Source: Streptomyces stelliscabiei (GTDB lineage: Bacteria > Actinomycetota > Actinomycetes > Streptomycetales > Streptomycetaceae). From it: a DNA stretch of 64,000 bases. Position 1 is the first letter of the stretch. Every line of letters begins with the position of its first letter. The translations under genes were made by a program, and so were the position numbers. The stretch spans positions 9,114,001 through 9,178,000 of the forward strand of contig NZ_JADBGF010000001.1 of NCBI RefSeq assembly GCF_014873495.1, given 5' to 3'. Of the stretch, positions 46,359 to 55,011 are shown in pieces. Under the pieces are notes generated by a model. It saw nothing but the letters and a program-made list of their open reading frames with translations, made no database searches and was not told where the DNA came from.

Positions 46359-47318
46359 CTACCTGACGGGGCGTATCAGTTCCCAGGTGTCGACCGCGAA
46401 GTCCAGCTTCATGCCGTGCCTTTCGTAGAGGGCGAGGGCACCGGTGCTGTTGTCGGTGTCGACGCCCAGGCCGATACGGTCGCGGCCCAGCGCCGCGAAG
46501 TGACCGAAGGCGTGGCCGAGCAGCAGACTGCCGAGCCCGCGGCCCCGGGCCTCCCGCAGGACGCCGAGACTGGTGATCCAGGCCATGGCGGAACGGTCGT
46601 TGCGGCACCGCACGGCCGCCATGTCACCGAGACCGTCGACGTGCGCGATCCAGACCAGGGACCAGTCGACGTGCTCGGCGTCGATGTCGTCCAGCCACTG
46701 TTCGTACGTACGCGGCTGGAAGTCGAAGTGGTCGGCGAAGGACGCCTGCAGCAGCTCGTGGGCCTTCCTGCGGTCCGGCTCGGTGGCACAGGCGCGCAGG
46801 GTGACGCCGGGCGGGGGTGTCGCCGGCGGCTCGGCGGGGGACAGCGGGCGGGCCATGACGTTGTAGCGGCGGACCGCGCGCCAGCCGCGCTCGCGCAGGG
46901 CGTCCAGGTCCATGGTGGGTGCGATGTTGAGGTGCATGTGCACGACGGCCCGGTCCGCGCCGTTGGCCGCCGCACGCTCCGCCGCGCGGGCCTCCATGAG
47001 GTCGAACAGGTGCAGCGCGCCGAGCGGTTGGTCCGGCAGTGTGTAGTGATCCATGTCGATGCGCTCGCCGCCGGACTCGTCCCACTGCAGCCCGTACGCC
47101 AGCAGTCGGTCGCCGTCGAACAGCAGCCAGGAGTCACGTGTCAGGTCCGCCTCGGGATGCTTCAGGTCGGCCCGTACCTCGCCGAGTTCGGTCTCGGCGC
47201 GGCCGATCTCCAGCACGTCGATCTCGTTGAGCAGCGCGCACACCGCCTCCGCGTCGTCGAGCGTCGCCGGGCGCACGGTCAGGCCGGGCGGCAGGGGGGT
47301 GGGGTGCGTCGTCGTCAT
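46359..47318 (-). CDS. Double-domain GNAT acetyltransferase
   Basis: A 319-residue protein with two GNAT folds in tandem, similar in layout to mycothiol synthase. The N-terminal fold (about 1-150: LTVRPATLDDAEAVCALLNE) lacks a clear acetyl-CoA loop; the C-terminal fold has GVLREARGRGLGSLLLGHAF and NSTGALALYERHGM and should be the active one. It is annotated only by fold; the substrate is unknown. It starts at ATG 47318 with a poor ribosome binding site. The sequence differs enough from MshD that I would not name it so. Confidence 0.85.
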   Translation of the reverse strand: MTTTHPTPLPPGLTVRPATLDDAEAVCALLNEIDVLEIGRAETELGEVRADLKHPEADLTRDSWLLFDGDRLLAYGLQWDESGGERIDMDHYTLPDQPLGALHLFDLMEARAAERAAANGADRAVVHMHLNIAPTMDLDALRERGWRAVRRYNVMARPLSPAEPPATPPPGVTLRACATEPDRRKAHELLQASFADHFDFQPRTYEQWLDDIDAEHVDWSLVWIAHVDGLGDMAAVRCRNDRSAMAWITSLGVLREARGRGLGSLLLGHAFGHFAALGRDRIGLGVDTDNSTGALALYERHGMKLDFAVDTWELIRPVR

Positions 47319-47631
47319 GAGGTCACTGTCGGGGGGAGGGGGCATGGGCCGCAACGGGATTTCGGGGCGGCGGGGTGGGGTGGTGCGGCGGCGTGCGTTC
47401 GTCGGGTGCGGGTCCGGTGGGGCTTCTCGCGCAGTTCCCCGCGCCCCTGAAGAGCAGGGGCCCCCCGTGCTTTTCAGGCCCGCAAAACCGTCGCTTTGCA
47501 GGGCCGCTGGGCCTGATGCCCCTAGGGGCGCGGGGAACTGCGCGACCAGCCCCCACTCACCCGCACCCGACGAACGCACGCCGGGCGCGGCGGAGCGATC
47601 ACCCGCGGTACGGGCGCCCCGGTACGGTCCG
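47319..47631. other. Intergenic region filled by a palindromic element
   Basis: The 313 bases are mostly the long palindrome at 47389-47584. Promoter sequences for the double-GNAT gene must lie between it and 47318. No gene is supported. Confidence 0.5.
47389..47584. repeat. Dispersed palindromic element (copy 6, longest form)
   Basis: Perfect 22-bp inner arms (47427-47448 and 47524-47545) of the GCGCAGTTCCCCGCGCCCCT family, plus outer arms starting CGGCGTGCGTTCGTCGGG on the left and matching CCCGACGAACGCACGCCG on the right. The whole is a near-palindrome of about 196 bases between two minus-strand genes. Confidence 0.9.
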
Positions 47632-48411
47632 TCACGCCGCCACAGGCAACCCCGGCGTGCGAAAGACCCGTTGCTCGGCGTCGACCGCGAACACCTCGCA
47701 CCCCTTCCGCGACGCGGCCCACTCGATGCCCTCCTTGCCCATCGCGAAGGCAGCCGTCGCGGTCGCGTCGGCCTCGGTGAGGGACGGGGCCACGACCGTG
47801 AGGCTCAGCAGGCCCGTCGCGGGGCGGCCGGTGCGGCCGTCGAGGATGTGGTCGCCGCGCTCGTAGCGGGCGGAGGTGGCGACCGCGCCGTCGGTGACGG
47901 ACAGCACCGCGCAGAGGCGGTCGGCCCGCTCGGGGTGGCGTACGCCGACCCTCCACGGACCTCCGGTCGCCGCCACGTCACCACCGGCGTTGAGGCAGAG
48001 CCGCCGCGCGCCCAGGCCGGTCAGCAGCTCCGCCGCCCGCTGCACGGCCCACCCCTTCACCATCGCGCAGGGGTCGAGCCCGCGCCCCGGCAGCCGTACG
48101 TCGAACGCGCCGCCGGTCGCCACCCGGTACTCCTCGCAGAGGGCCAGCACCTCGGCCAGGTCCCGGCTGACCTCGTCCGGCGCCAGTTCGCCCCGGTCCA
48201 GCCGAGAGACCTCGCTGTCCTCGCGGAACGGGCTGAACCGGGCGTCGACCTCGCGCAGCCAGGCGAACGCCGGCTCCACGGACTCGGCGGTCATCGGCGC
48301 CTCGCGGCCGACGTTCCCGCCCGTGTCCGCTCCGCCGTTCCCGGCCCCGTGCTCGCCGTCCTCGACGAGCAGCGAGATCGGGAACCCCATGATGTGTTCG
48401 ACGCGGCGCAC
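47632..48411 (-). CDS. apbE: FAD:protein FMN transferase (ApbE)
   Basis: A 259-residue flavinyltransferase that attaches FMN from FAD to a Thr/Ser in target proteins. Motifs: RRVEHIMGFPISL at the start, AWLREVDARFSPFREDSEVS, LDPCAMVKGWAVQRAAELL, and LCLNAGGDVAATGG. There is no signal peptide, so it acts in the cytoplasm or at the inner face. The GTG at 48411 follows GAAGG by 9 bases and starts 4 bases after the FMN-binding gene's stop; an upstream GTG at 48465 would overlap that gene. Its obvious target is the tandem FMN-binding protein just upstream. Confidence 0.92.
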   Translation of the reverse strand: MRRVEHIMGFPISLLVEDGEHGAGNGGADTGGNVGREAPMTAESVEPAFAWLREVDARFSPFREDSEVSRLDRGELAPDEVSRDLAEVLALCEEYRVATGGAFDVRLPGRGLDPCAMVKGWAVQRAAELLTGLGARRLCLNAGGDVAATGGPWRVGVRHPERADRLCAVLSVTDGAVATSARYERGDHILDGRTGRPATGLLSLTVVAPSLTEADATATAAFAMGKEGIEWAASRKGCEVFAVDAEQRVFRTPGLPVAA

Positions 48412-48415
48412 CGGA

Positions 48416-49156
48416 TCAGGCCTTCGCGTCGAGGGCGGCCTGGAGGGACTCCCGGTAGCCGTCACTGGTGATGGTGGCGCCGGAGACGGTGTCGATGTCG
48501 GCGTTCTGTGCCTCCAGCGTCTCCTTGATCAGTACCGGGACGGCCGCCTCGGTCTGCGGGTGGTTCGGCTGCTTCAGCATCTCCACCGAGGCGATCGCGT
48601 CGCCCTCGAAGGTCACCTGGACCTGGACGTCACCCTTGGAGGTCCCGACGGTCGGTCCGGCGACGGTCCGGCTCGTGCTCTCCCCGGACGCCTCCGAGTC
48701 CTCCGGAGCGGACCCCGCCGCGGAATCGGAGCCGGAGCCGGAGCCGGAGTCGGCCGAGGACGCCGACTTCCCGTTCTCGTCGATCGTCGCCTGGAGCGAT
48801 TCCCGGTAGGCGTCGCTGGTGATGGTGGCGCCGGAGACGGTGTCGATGTCGGCGCTCTGTGCCTCCAGCGTCTCCTCGATCAGCACCGGGACCGCCGCTT
48901 CCGTCTGCGGGTGGTTCGGCTGCTGGAGCATGCTCACGGCCGTGATCTTCTCGCCCCGGAAGGTCGCCTGGACCTGCACGGGACCCTTCTCCGTGTCGAC
49001 GGTCGGGCCCTTGACCACGGTGGAGCCCGCCGCGGCGGACGCGGACGGAGCGGGCTCGGCGGTCACCGTCGTGGTCGTCGCGGTCGAGGGGGAGTAACGC
49101 CAGACGGGCACCAGCGCGGCGGCGCTCAGGACTAGGGCGGGTATGACTCGTTTCAC
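48416..49156 (-). CDS. Membrane-anchored protein with two FMN-binding domains
   Basis: A 246-residue exported protein. An N-terminal hydrophobic segment (residues 4-18) anchors or exports it. Two FMN-binding domains follow (about 48-125 and 165-243). Each ends in the flavinylation motif D-T-V-S-G-A-T with acceptor Thr111 and Thr228. A Ser/Gly/Ala/Glu linker joins them. The two domains are near copies even at DNA level (offset 351 bases). It should carry two covalent FMNs outside the membrane, loaded by the downstream ApbE, and exchange electrons with the upstream reductase. Start GTG 49156. Confidence 0.9.
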   Translation of the reverse strand: MKRVIPALVLSAAALVPVWRYSPSTATTTTVTAEPAPSASAAAGSTVVKGPTVDTEKGPVQVQATFRGEKITAVSMLQQPNHPQTEAAVPVLIEETLEAQSADIDTVSGATITSDAYRESLQATIDENGKSASSADSGSGSGSDSAAGSAPEDSEASGESTSRTVAGPTVGTSKGDVQVQVTFEGDAIASVEMLKQPNHPQTEAAVPVLIKETLEAQNADIDTVSGATITSDGYRESLQAALDAKA

Positions 49157-49172
49157 AGTGGGTTCCCGTCCC

Positions 49173-50516
49173 TCAGCCGGCCAGGCTGAAGCGTTCGAAG
49201 TGGATCTGCGGCTTGGGTACGTCCAGTTCGCGCAGGCTGCCCAGGACCGCGTTCATCATCGGCGGGGGCCCGCACAGGAACACGTCCCGGTCGGTGATGT
49301 CCGGCACCAGGCGCCGCAGCTCGCCCGGCGCCAGCAGGTCGGGGCTGACCGGCCCGGAGAGCAGGTGCAGTTCGGCGCCCTTGTCGAACGCGAGCTGCTG
49401 GAGCTCGCCGTAGAGGACCGCGTCCTGTTTCGCGCCCACCCGGTAGATGACCACGGCGTGGCCCTCGATCTCCTCCAGCAGGGCCCGGATGGGGGTGACA
49501 CCGACGCCGCCGGCGATGAGGACGGACTCCGGCCGGGTGCGGTGCATCGCGGTGAAGGCGCCGTACGGGCCCTCGGCGAAGACACGGGTGCCGACCTTCA
49601 CATGGCGCAGGGCGGCGGAGCCCTCGCCGGCCGCCTTCGCGGTCAGCCGCAGCTGCTTGCCGTCGGGCGCGGCCGACAGAGAGAAGGGGTTGGCCTGCCA
49701 CCAGCGGTCCCGGGTCAGGAAGCGCCACAGGAAGAACTGGCCGGCCCGCGCGGGCATCCGGTCCAGGTCACGGCCGCTCATGTAGATCGACACGACGTTG
49801 TCCGCCTCCGGGACGACGGCGGTGACCCGGAGCTGGTGACGCCAGTTGCGCCACAGGGGCAGCACCAGCCGGCCCAGGAACACCGAGGCCAGGGCCACGC
49901 CCCACAGCACGTACCAGTAGGCCGTCGCGGTCTTCGACGAGGCGAAGGACGTACCCGCCGTGACCTGGTGCGTGAAGGCCAGCACCACCGCGACGTAGGT
50001 GTAGAGGTGGATGAAGTGCCAGGTCTCGTAGGCCAGCCTGCGGCGGGCGAAGCGGGCCGAGACGACACCGATCACCATGATGATGCCGAGCGCGACGATC
50101 GCGCGCAGTACGCCCTCGACGGTCTCGGCGAGGTCGACCAGCTGGCTGACCGGGTCCATGTCCGAGGACTGGGCGTACCCGAAGCTGATGAACGTGCCGT
50201 GCGCGACCAGCAGCCAGAGCACCGAGAACCCGGTCCAGCGGTGCCAGGAGGTCAGCCGGTCCATGCCGATGCGCCGGTCGAACCACGGCAGCCGAGCCAC
50301 CAGCAGCAGCTGGAAGGCCATCAGCAGCGCGCCGTACAGCCCGGTGAGACGGCCCAGCACGATGAGGGCGTTCGAGGCGAAGCCCCCCTGGACGAAGAAG
50401 AAGGACACCAGGGCCACGTTCGCCGCCAGCACCGAGTACAGACCGGTGCGGGCGACCACTTTGGGGCGTGCTCCCGAGCGGCCTACCGCCGCGGGGGGTT
50501 GCTGGACAGTGGTCAC
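49173..50516 (-). CDS. Ferric-reductase-like membrane oxidoreductase with FAD/NAD domain
   Basis: A 447-residue membrane protein. Six hydrophobic segments (about residues 25-225) form the haem-binding ferric reductase/NOX fold with histidines in TSWHRWTG, LVAHGTF, YETWHFIHLY and FTHQVTAG. Residues about 228-330 are an FAD domain (WWQANPFSLSAAP) and 330-447 an NAD(P) domain (SVLIAGGVGVTPIRALLEEI, VFLCGPPPMMNAV). It moves electrons from NAD(P)H through FAD and haem across the membrane. Start GTG 50516 has AAGGAG. It is the first gene of an operon with the FMN-binding protein and ApbE, and divergent from a two-component system. Confidence 0.9.
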   Translation of the reverse strand: MTTVQQPPAAVGRSGARPKVVARTGLYSVLAANVALVSFFFVQGGFASNALIVLGRLTGLYGALLMAFQLLLVARLPWFDRRIGMDRLTSWHRWTGFSVLWLLVAHGTFISFGYAQSSDMDPVSQLVDLAETVEGVLRAIVALGIIMVIGVVSARFARRRLAYETWHFIHLYTYVAVVLAFTHQVTAGTSFASSKTATAYWYVLWGVALASVFLGRLVLPLWRNWRHQLRVTAVVPEADNVVSIYMSGRDLDRMPARAGQFFLWRFLTRDRWWQANPFSLSAAPDGKQLRLTAKAAGEGSAALRHVKVGTRVFAEGPYGAFTAMHRTRPESVLIAGGVGVTPIRALLEEIEGHAVVIYRVGAKQDAVLYGELQQLAFDKGAELHLLSGPVSPDLLAPGELRRLVPDITDRDVFLCGPPPMMNAVLGSLRELDVPKPQIHFERFSLAG

Positions 50517-50645
50517 GGGGACAGCTCCTTGATCAGGTGGGGATACGAGCTTCGCCGGTCCGCGCTGTCGTTTTCCTGTCGGACAACTTTCAAGTTTTTA
50601 TCGATCGGCTTCCAAACCGTGAGCGGCTATGGCGGGAAGCGATCG

Positions 50646-51353
50646 GTGCCGCAGTATGAGGGCGTGGAAAAAGTGCGACTTCTCGTGGTGGACGACGACC
50701 CGCCGATCGCTGACCTGGTGGCGACCGTCGCCCGCTACGAGGGCTGGGACGCGGTCACGGCACACTCCGGTGAGGAGGCGCTCCGGCAGGCGGCCGCGTT
50801 CCGTCCCGACATCGTGGTCCTGGACCTGATGCTGCCGGGCGTGGACGGTTTCGGCGTGCTCGACCGGCTGCGCCAGTCCGGCACGATGGTGCCCGTGGTG
50901 TTCCTGACCGCCCGCGACGGCGTCGCCGACCGCGTCGCCGGCCTCACCCGGGGCGGCGACGACTACCTGGTCAAGCCCTTCGCCGTCGAGGAACTCATGG
51001 CCCGGCTGCGCACCGTGCTGCGCCGCAGCGCCGGGCCCGCATTCCAGCGGTCCGTGCTCCACGTCGCGGACCTGTCGATGGACGAGGACACCCGCGAGGT
51101 CCGGCGCGGCGACAGGCTGCTCACGCTCACCCCCACCGAGTACGAGGTCCTGCGCTACCTCATGCGCAAGTCCCCGACCGTCCTCACCAAGGCTCAGATC
51201 CTCGACCACGTCTGGGAGTACGGCTTCGGCGGCCGCTCCAACGTGGTGGAGCTGGTCGTCAGCCGGCTGCGCCGCAAGCTCGACGACACCGGGGAACCTC
51301 TCATCCACACCGTCCGGGGCTTCGGCTACGTACTGCGGCAGGCCACGGAGTGA
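50646..51353 (+). CDS. OmpR-family response regulator
   Basis: A 235-residue DNA-binding regulator. The receiver domain has acidic VVDDDPP, phospho-acceptor Asp in IVVLDLMLPG, and Lys in YLVKPF; the winged helix is LTPTEYEVLRYLMRKSPTVL to SNVVELVVSRLRRKLDD. I chose the GTG at 50646 (VPQYEGVEKVRLLVVDDD) because GGGAAG lies 6 bases upstream; the more usual-looking GTG at 50664 has GAGGG only one base away, too close. It overlaps the kinase gene by 4 bases and diverges from the ferric-reductase operon, which it may regulate. Confidence 0.92.
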   Translation: MPQYEGVEKVRLLVVDDDPPIADLVATVARYEGWDAVTAHSGEEALRQAAAFRPDIVVLDLMLPGVDGFGVLDRLRQSGTMVPVVFLTARDGVADRVAGLTRGGDDYLVKPFAVEELMARLRTVLRRSAGPAFQRSVLHVADLSMDEDTREVRRGDRLLTLTPTEYEVLRYLMRKSPTVLTKAQILDHVWEYGFGGRSNVVELVVSRLRRKLDDTGEPLIHTVRGFGYVLRQATE

Positions 51354-52900
51354 TCGCCCGGCTCCGGCAGAGCTACCGCTCCACGCGCCTCGGCACCCGG
51401 CTGGCTCTCGGCCTCGGTGCCCTGGCGCTCGTCGTGTTCGCCGTCGTCGGCAACGCGCTGACCATGTACATGCGCGACTACCTCTCCGCCCAGCTCACCG
51501 AACAGCTGAGGATCGCGCAGGTCGCCCAGGCCAAGAGCATCGCGGCCGACGGCACGCTCAAGGGCAAGAAGTACTGGGGCTGGTACTACGCGGTGTACGA
51601 CACCTCCGGTGGCACCCCGGTGCTCCGCACGCCCGAGGACCCCGCCGACGTGCCCGAGGACATCGAGGAGTTCACCCTCGTGGCCAAGGCGCTGACCGCC
51701 GAGGGTACGGAGGTCACCCGCACCGAGTACCTCAAGGGCGCGGGCCAGTACCGGCTGCGGGGCTGCGAGGTCGAGCCCGGCCTGGTTCTGGTCAGCGCCG
51801 CGCCGATGGAGGACATCGACGACACCGTGACCCGGTTGATCACGGTCCAGGTCGTCACGTTCGCCCTCGCCCTGCTGGCGCTGGTGGTGTTCGGCCGGGC
51901 GATGCTGCGGCGCGGGCTGAAACCGCTGAGCGACATGGCGCACACCGCCCGCGGCATCACCTCGCACGACCTGACGGACTCCGCGCGGCTGCCGGTCCGC
52001 CACGACAACCGCGACGGCGGCTTCGAGGTGGAGGAGCTGCGCACCGCCTTCAACACCATGCTGGAACACATCGACGACGCGCTCGCGGTGCGCACCGAGG
52101 CCGAACAGCGCCTGCGCCGCTTCGTCGCCGACGCCTCCCACGAACTGCGCACCCCTCTGATGTCGGTACGCGGCTACGCCGACCTCTTCCAGTACGCCGC
52201 CGCCCACAGCCCCGAGGAACGCGACAAGCACCTGGCCCGGCTGCGCGCCGAGGCCGCCCGCATGGGGTATCTGCTGGACGACCTGCTGATGCTCGCCCGC
52301 CTCGACGCCGCCGACGTGGAGACCCCGCTGCGGCTGGAGGAGGCCGACCTGGTGCAGCTGGCGCTCCAGGCGGCGGACGCCTTCCGCGCGGGCCACCCCG
52401 GCCACCCGCTGACCGTGTCGACCGGCTCCGGACCCGTACGCCTGCGCCTGGACCCCCTGCGTCTGCGCCAGGTCCTCGACAACCTGCTCACCAACGCCGC
52501 CGTGCACACCCCGGGCGGCACGGAGGTCCGCCTGGAGGTGCGCGTCGGGTCCGGTACGGCAGAGGTGCGGGTCACCGACTTCGGGCCCGGTATCCCGGCC
52601 GACGACCAGGAGCGCGTCTTCGACCGCTTCTACCGCGTCGACAAGGCCCGCAGCCGGGACCGGGGCGGCAGCGGCCTCGGCCTCGCCGTGGCCCGCTCCC
52701 TGGTCCGCGCCCACGGCGGCACCATCACCCTGACCGGAGAACCGGGCACGACGACGTTCACGGTGAGCCTGCCCACGGCAGACGCAGACGCAGACGCAGA
52801 CGCGGGCACGGCAGGCACGGGCGCAGCCGCAGCCGCAGTCGACAGCAGCGAGAGCGAGAGCGCGGGCGCGGGCAAGGGCAAGGGCAAGGGCAAGGCATAG
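51350..52900 (+). CDS. Sensor histidine kinase
   Basis: A 516-residue membrane kinase. Two transmembrane segments (about residues 17-38 and 162-182) flank an extracellular sensor of about 120 residues. HAMP (about 183-245), H-box FVADASHELRTPLMSVRGYA, N-box DNLLTNAAVHTPGG and G-boxes DFGPGIPADD and GGSGLGLAVARS are intact. The last 45 residues are a low-complexity tail coded by GCAGAC and GGCAAG hexanucleotide repeats. It pairs with the response regulator through a 4-base overlap (GTGA). The signal is unknown. Confidence 0.93.
   Translation: MIARLRQSYRSTRLGTRLALGLGALALVVFAVVGNALTMYMRDYLSAQLTEQLRIAQVAQAKSIAADGTLKGKKYWGWYYAVYDTSGGTPVLRTPEDPADVPEDIEEFTLVAKALTAEGTEVTRTEYLKGAGQYRLRGCEVEPGLVLVSAAPMEDIDDTVTRLITVQVVTFALALLALVVFGRAMLRRGLKPLSDMAHTARGITSHDLTDSARLPVRHDNRDGGFEVEELRTAFNTMLEHIDDALAVRTEAEQRLRRFVADASHELRTPLMSVRGYADLFQYAAAHSPEERDKHLARLRAEAARMGYLLDDLLMLARLDAADVETPLRLEEADLVQLALQAADAFRAGHPGHPLTVSTGSGPVRLRLDPLRLRQVLDNLLTNAAVHTPGGTEVRLEVRVGSGTAEVRVTDFGPGIPADDQERVFDRFYRVDKARSRDRGGSGLGLAVARSLVRAHGGTITLTGEPGTTTFTVSLPTADADADADAGTAGTGAAAAAVDSSESESAGAGKGKGKGKA
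52778..52894 (+). repeat. Hexanucleotide repeats at the 3' end of the kinase gene
   Basis: Four GCAGAC units (52778-52801) encode Ala-Asp repeats, and four GGCAAG units (52871-52894) encode Gly-Lys repeats. The units keep frame, so copy-number change would only alter tail length. Confidence 0.85.
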
Positions 52901-52975
52901 GGGGCGACGACCGAGGAGAGCGGTCGGCTCGGGCCGCGCCTGCCCCGCCCCACCCCGTCGCCTACGCTGACCGGC

Positions 52976-54181
52976 ATGGGCAAGACGGTGCGGCAGGCCG
53001 CGCGGGCCACGGTCCACCTGGTCGTCGCCGCCGCGATGGCCTTCGGCCTGTACCTCTTCGTCACGGTGCTGCTGATCACCGCGGTCGCCACGCTGGCCGT
53101 GGTGGGCGCCTGGATGCTGCCCGAGACCGTGACGCTGATCCGCCGGATCGCCGGCGCGAAACGCCATCAGACCGCCGCCCGGACCGGCCGGCCCGTCCCC
53201 GAGGCCTACCAGCCCATCGAGGGCACCCTCCGCGAACGCCTGCGCATCTCCGTCCGCGACCCCGGCACCCGCACCGACGCCCGCTGGATGCTCGCGTACT
53301 ACGTCTACGGAGCCCTCCTCCTGCTCGCCGTACCCCTGTGGCCGGTGGGGCTGGTCGTCGACGGCGTGGGGTGCGGGCTGTTCCGCCGTGCTCCTCTCGT
53401 GCTGCCGTTGATCAGCCGTCTCGCCGACCTGGACGCCCACTGGTCCGAGGCGCTCCTCAGGCCTTCACTCAAGGCCCGCCTGGCGGAGAGGGTGGAGGAG
53501 CTGGCGGCGACCCGCGCCGACGCGATCGCCGCCCACGCTGCCGAACTCCGCCGGATCGAACGCGACCTGCACGACGGCGCCCAGGCTCGTCTCGTCTCGC
53601 TGTCCCTGCGGATCGGGCTGGCCCAGCGGGCGTACGACCGCGACCCGGAAGCCGCGCGTCGGCTCCTGCTCGACGCGCAGGAACAGGCCGAGACCGCGCT
53701 GACCGAGCTCCGGCACGTCGTGCGCGGCATCCACCCGCCGATCCTCACCGACCGGGGACTCGCCGGCGCCGTGCGCGCCCTGGCGGCGAGCAGCGTGCTC
53801 GACGTCACCGTGGACGTGCGCGGGCTGGAGGACGCCGACGGGCCGCGCCCGCCCGCCGCCGTGGAGGCCGCCGCCTACTTCGTCGTCGCCGAGGCCCTCA
53901 CCAACGCGGCCAGGCACAGCGGCGGCGACCACGCCGAGGTCCGCCTCGCCCGCACGGCCCGGGGCGTCCGGGTCCTGGTGCGCGACGACGGCCGGGGCGG
54001 CGCCGAGACGGCTTCCCCTCCGGATCGCTCACAGGCGCCGTCCGAGGGGGTGCGGGCGGTGGGCGGATCCGGACTGCTCGGGATGCGGCGGCGGGTCGCC
54101 GCCCTCGACGGGCACACGTCCGTGACCAGCCCTGTCGGCGGTCCCACCGTGATCGAGGTCGAGCTGCCCTGCGTATGGTGA
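52976..54181 (+). CDS. NarL-type sensor histidine kinase
   Basis: A 401-residue kinase of the HisKA_3 (DegS/NarX-like) class. Two hydrophobic regions (about residues 13-48 and 102-128) anchor it with little extracellular sequence. The H-box is RRIERDLHDGAQARLVSLSL; the HATPase has VVAEALTNAARHSGGDHAEV and GGSGLLGMRRRVAALDG. The ATG at 52976 is about 75 bases after the previous kinase. It pairs with the LuxR-type regulator that follows after 10 bases. Confidence 0.9.
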   Translation: MGKTVRQAARATVHLVVAAAMAFGLYLFVTVLLITAVATLAVVGAWMLPETVTLIRRIAGAKRHQTAARTGRPVPEAYQPIEGTLRERLRISVRDPGTRTDARWMLAYYVYGALLLLAVPLWPVGLVVDGVGCGLFRRAPLVLPLISRLADLDAHWSEALLRPSLKARLAERVEELAATRADAIAAHAAELRRIERDLHDGAQARLVSLSLRIGLAQRAYDRDPEAARRLLLDAQEQAETALTELRHVVRGIHPPILTDRGLAGAVRALAASSVLDVTVDVRGLEDADGPRPPAAVEAAAYFVVAEALTNAARHSGGDHAEVRLARTARGVRVLVRDDGRGGAETASPPDRSQAPSEGVRAVGGSGLLGMRRRVAALDGHTSVTSPVGGPTVIEVELPCVW

Positions 54182-54191
54182 GCGAAACGGA

Positions 54192-54896
54192 ATGATCGGC
54201 CTGCCCGACGACAGCGGTGGGGCGGCGGCCGGGGACAGAGGTGCAGACGCCGTGCGCGTGGTGATCGCCGAGGACAACGCCCTGCTGAGAGAGGGCCTGG
54301 TTCTACTCCTGACCTCGGCCGGGCACGAGGTGGCGGCCGTCGCGGGCAGCGGACCCGAGGTCCTGCCCGCACTGCTGGAACACCGCCCGGACGTCGCCGT
54401 CCTGGACGTCCGGATGCCGCCCGGCTTCCGTGACGAGGGACTGCGCGCCGCCCTGGAGGCCCGCCGGGCGCTCCCCGGTCTGCCGGTGCTGGTCCTCTCG
54501 CAGTACGTGGAGGAGTCGTACGCCGCCGAACTGCTCGGCGGGGGCGCGGGCGGGGTCGGCTATCTGCTCAAGGACCGGGTCGGCCGGGTGGACGAGTTCC
54601 TCGACGCCCTCGACCGGGTCGCGGCAGGCGGCACCGCGCTCGACCCCGAGGTGGTGACCGAACTGCTGACCCGCCGCCGGGACTCGCCTCTCGACTCGCT
54701 CACCCCGCGCGAGCGGGAGGTGCTGACGCTGATGGCCGAGGGGCACGACAACGCCACCATCGCCAGGACCCTGGTCGTCACCGAACGCGCCGTCAGCAAG
54801 CACATCGGCAACGTCTTCCTGAAGCTCGGCCTCCCGACCGGCGACACCGGTCATCGCAGGGTGCTGGCCGTGCTGGCGTACCTGAACCACAGGTAG
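54192..54896 (+). CDS. NarL/LuxR-family response regulator
   Basis: A 234-residue regulator. The receiver begins VRVVIAEDNALLREGLVLLL, with the phospho-acceptor Asp in VAVLDVRMPPG and Lys in YLLKDRVG. The LuxR helix-turn-helix is LTPREREVLTLMAEGHDNAT to ERAVSKHIGNVFLKLGL. The start at ATG 54192 is supported by a weak ACGGA; a GTG at 54252 with AGAGG some distance upstream would remove 20 non-conserved residues and is possible. It forms a two-component pair with the preceding kinase. Confidence 0.92.
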   Translation: MIGLPDDSGGAAAGDRGADAVRVVIAEDNALLREGLVLLLTSAGHEVAAVAGSGPEVLPALLEHRPDVAVLDVRMPPGFRDEGLRAALEARRALPGLPVLVLSQYVEESYAAELLGGGAGGVGYLLKDRVGRVDEFLDALDRVAAGGTALDPEVVTELLTRRRDSPLDSLTPREREVLTLMAEGHDNATIARTLVVTERAVSKHIGNVFLKLGLPTGDTGHRRVLAVLAYLNHR

Positions 54897-55011
54897 CGGG
54901 CCCCCGAAGCGGGCGGGGGAGAGGGGGCGCCGGCCGGGCCCGGCCCCGGAGGGCCCCGGGAACGGCGACCCGGCCGGCGTCGGCCGACGGTCCCGGCCGG
55001 GGGACGGCTCG

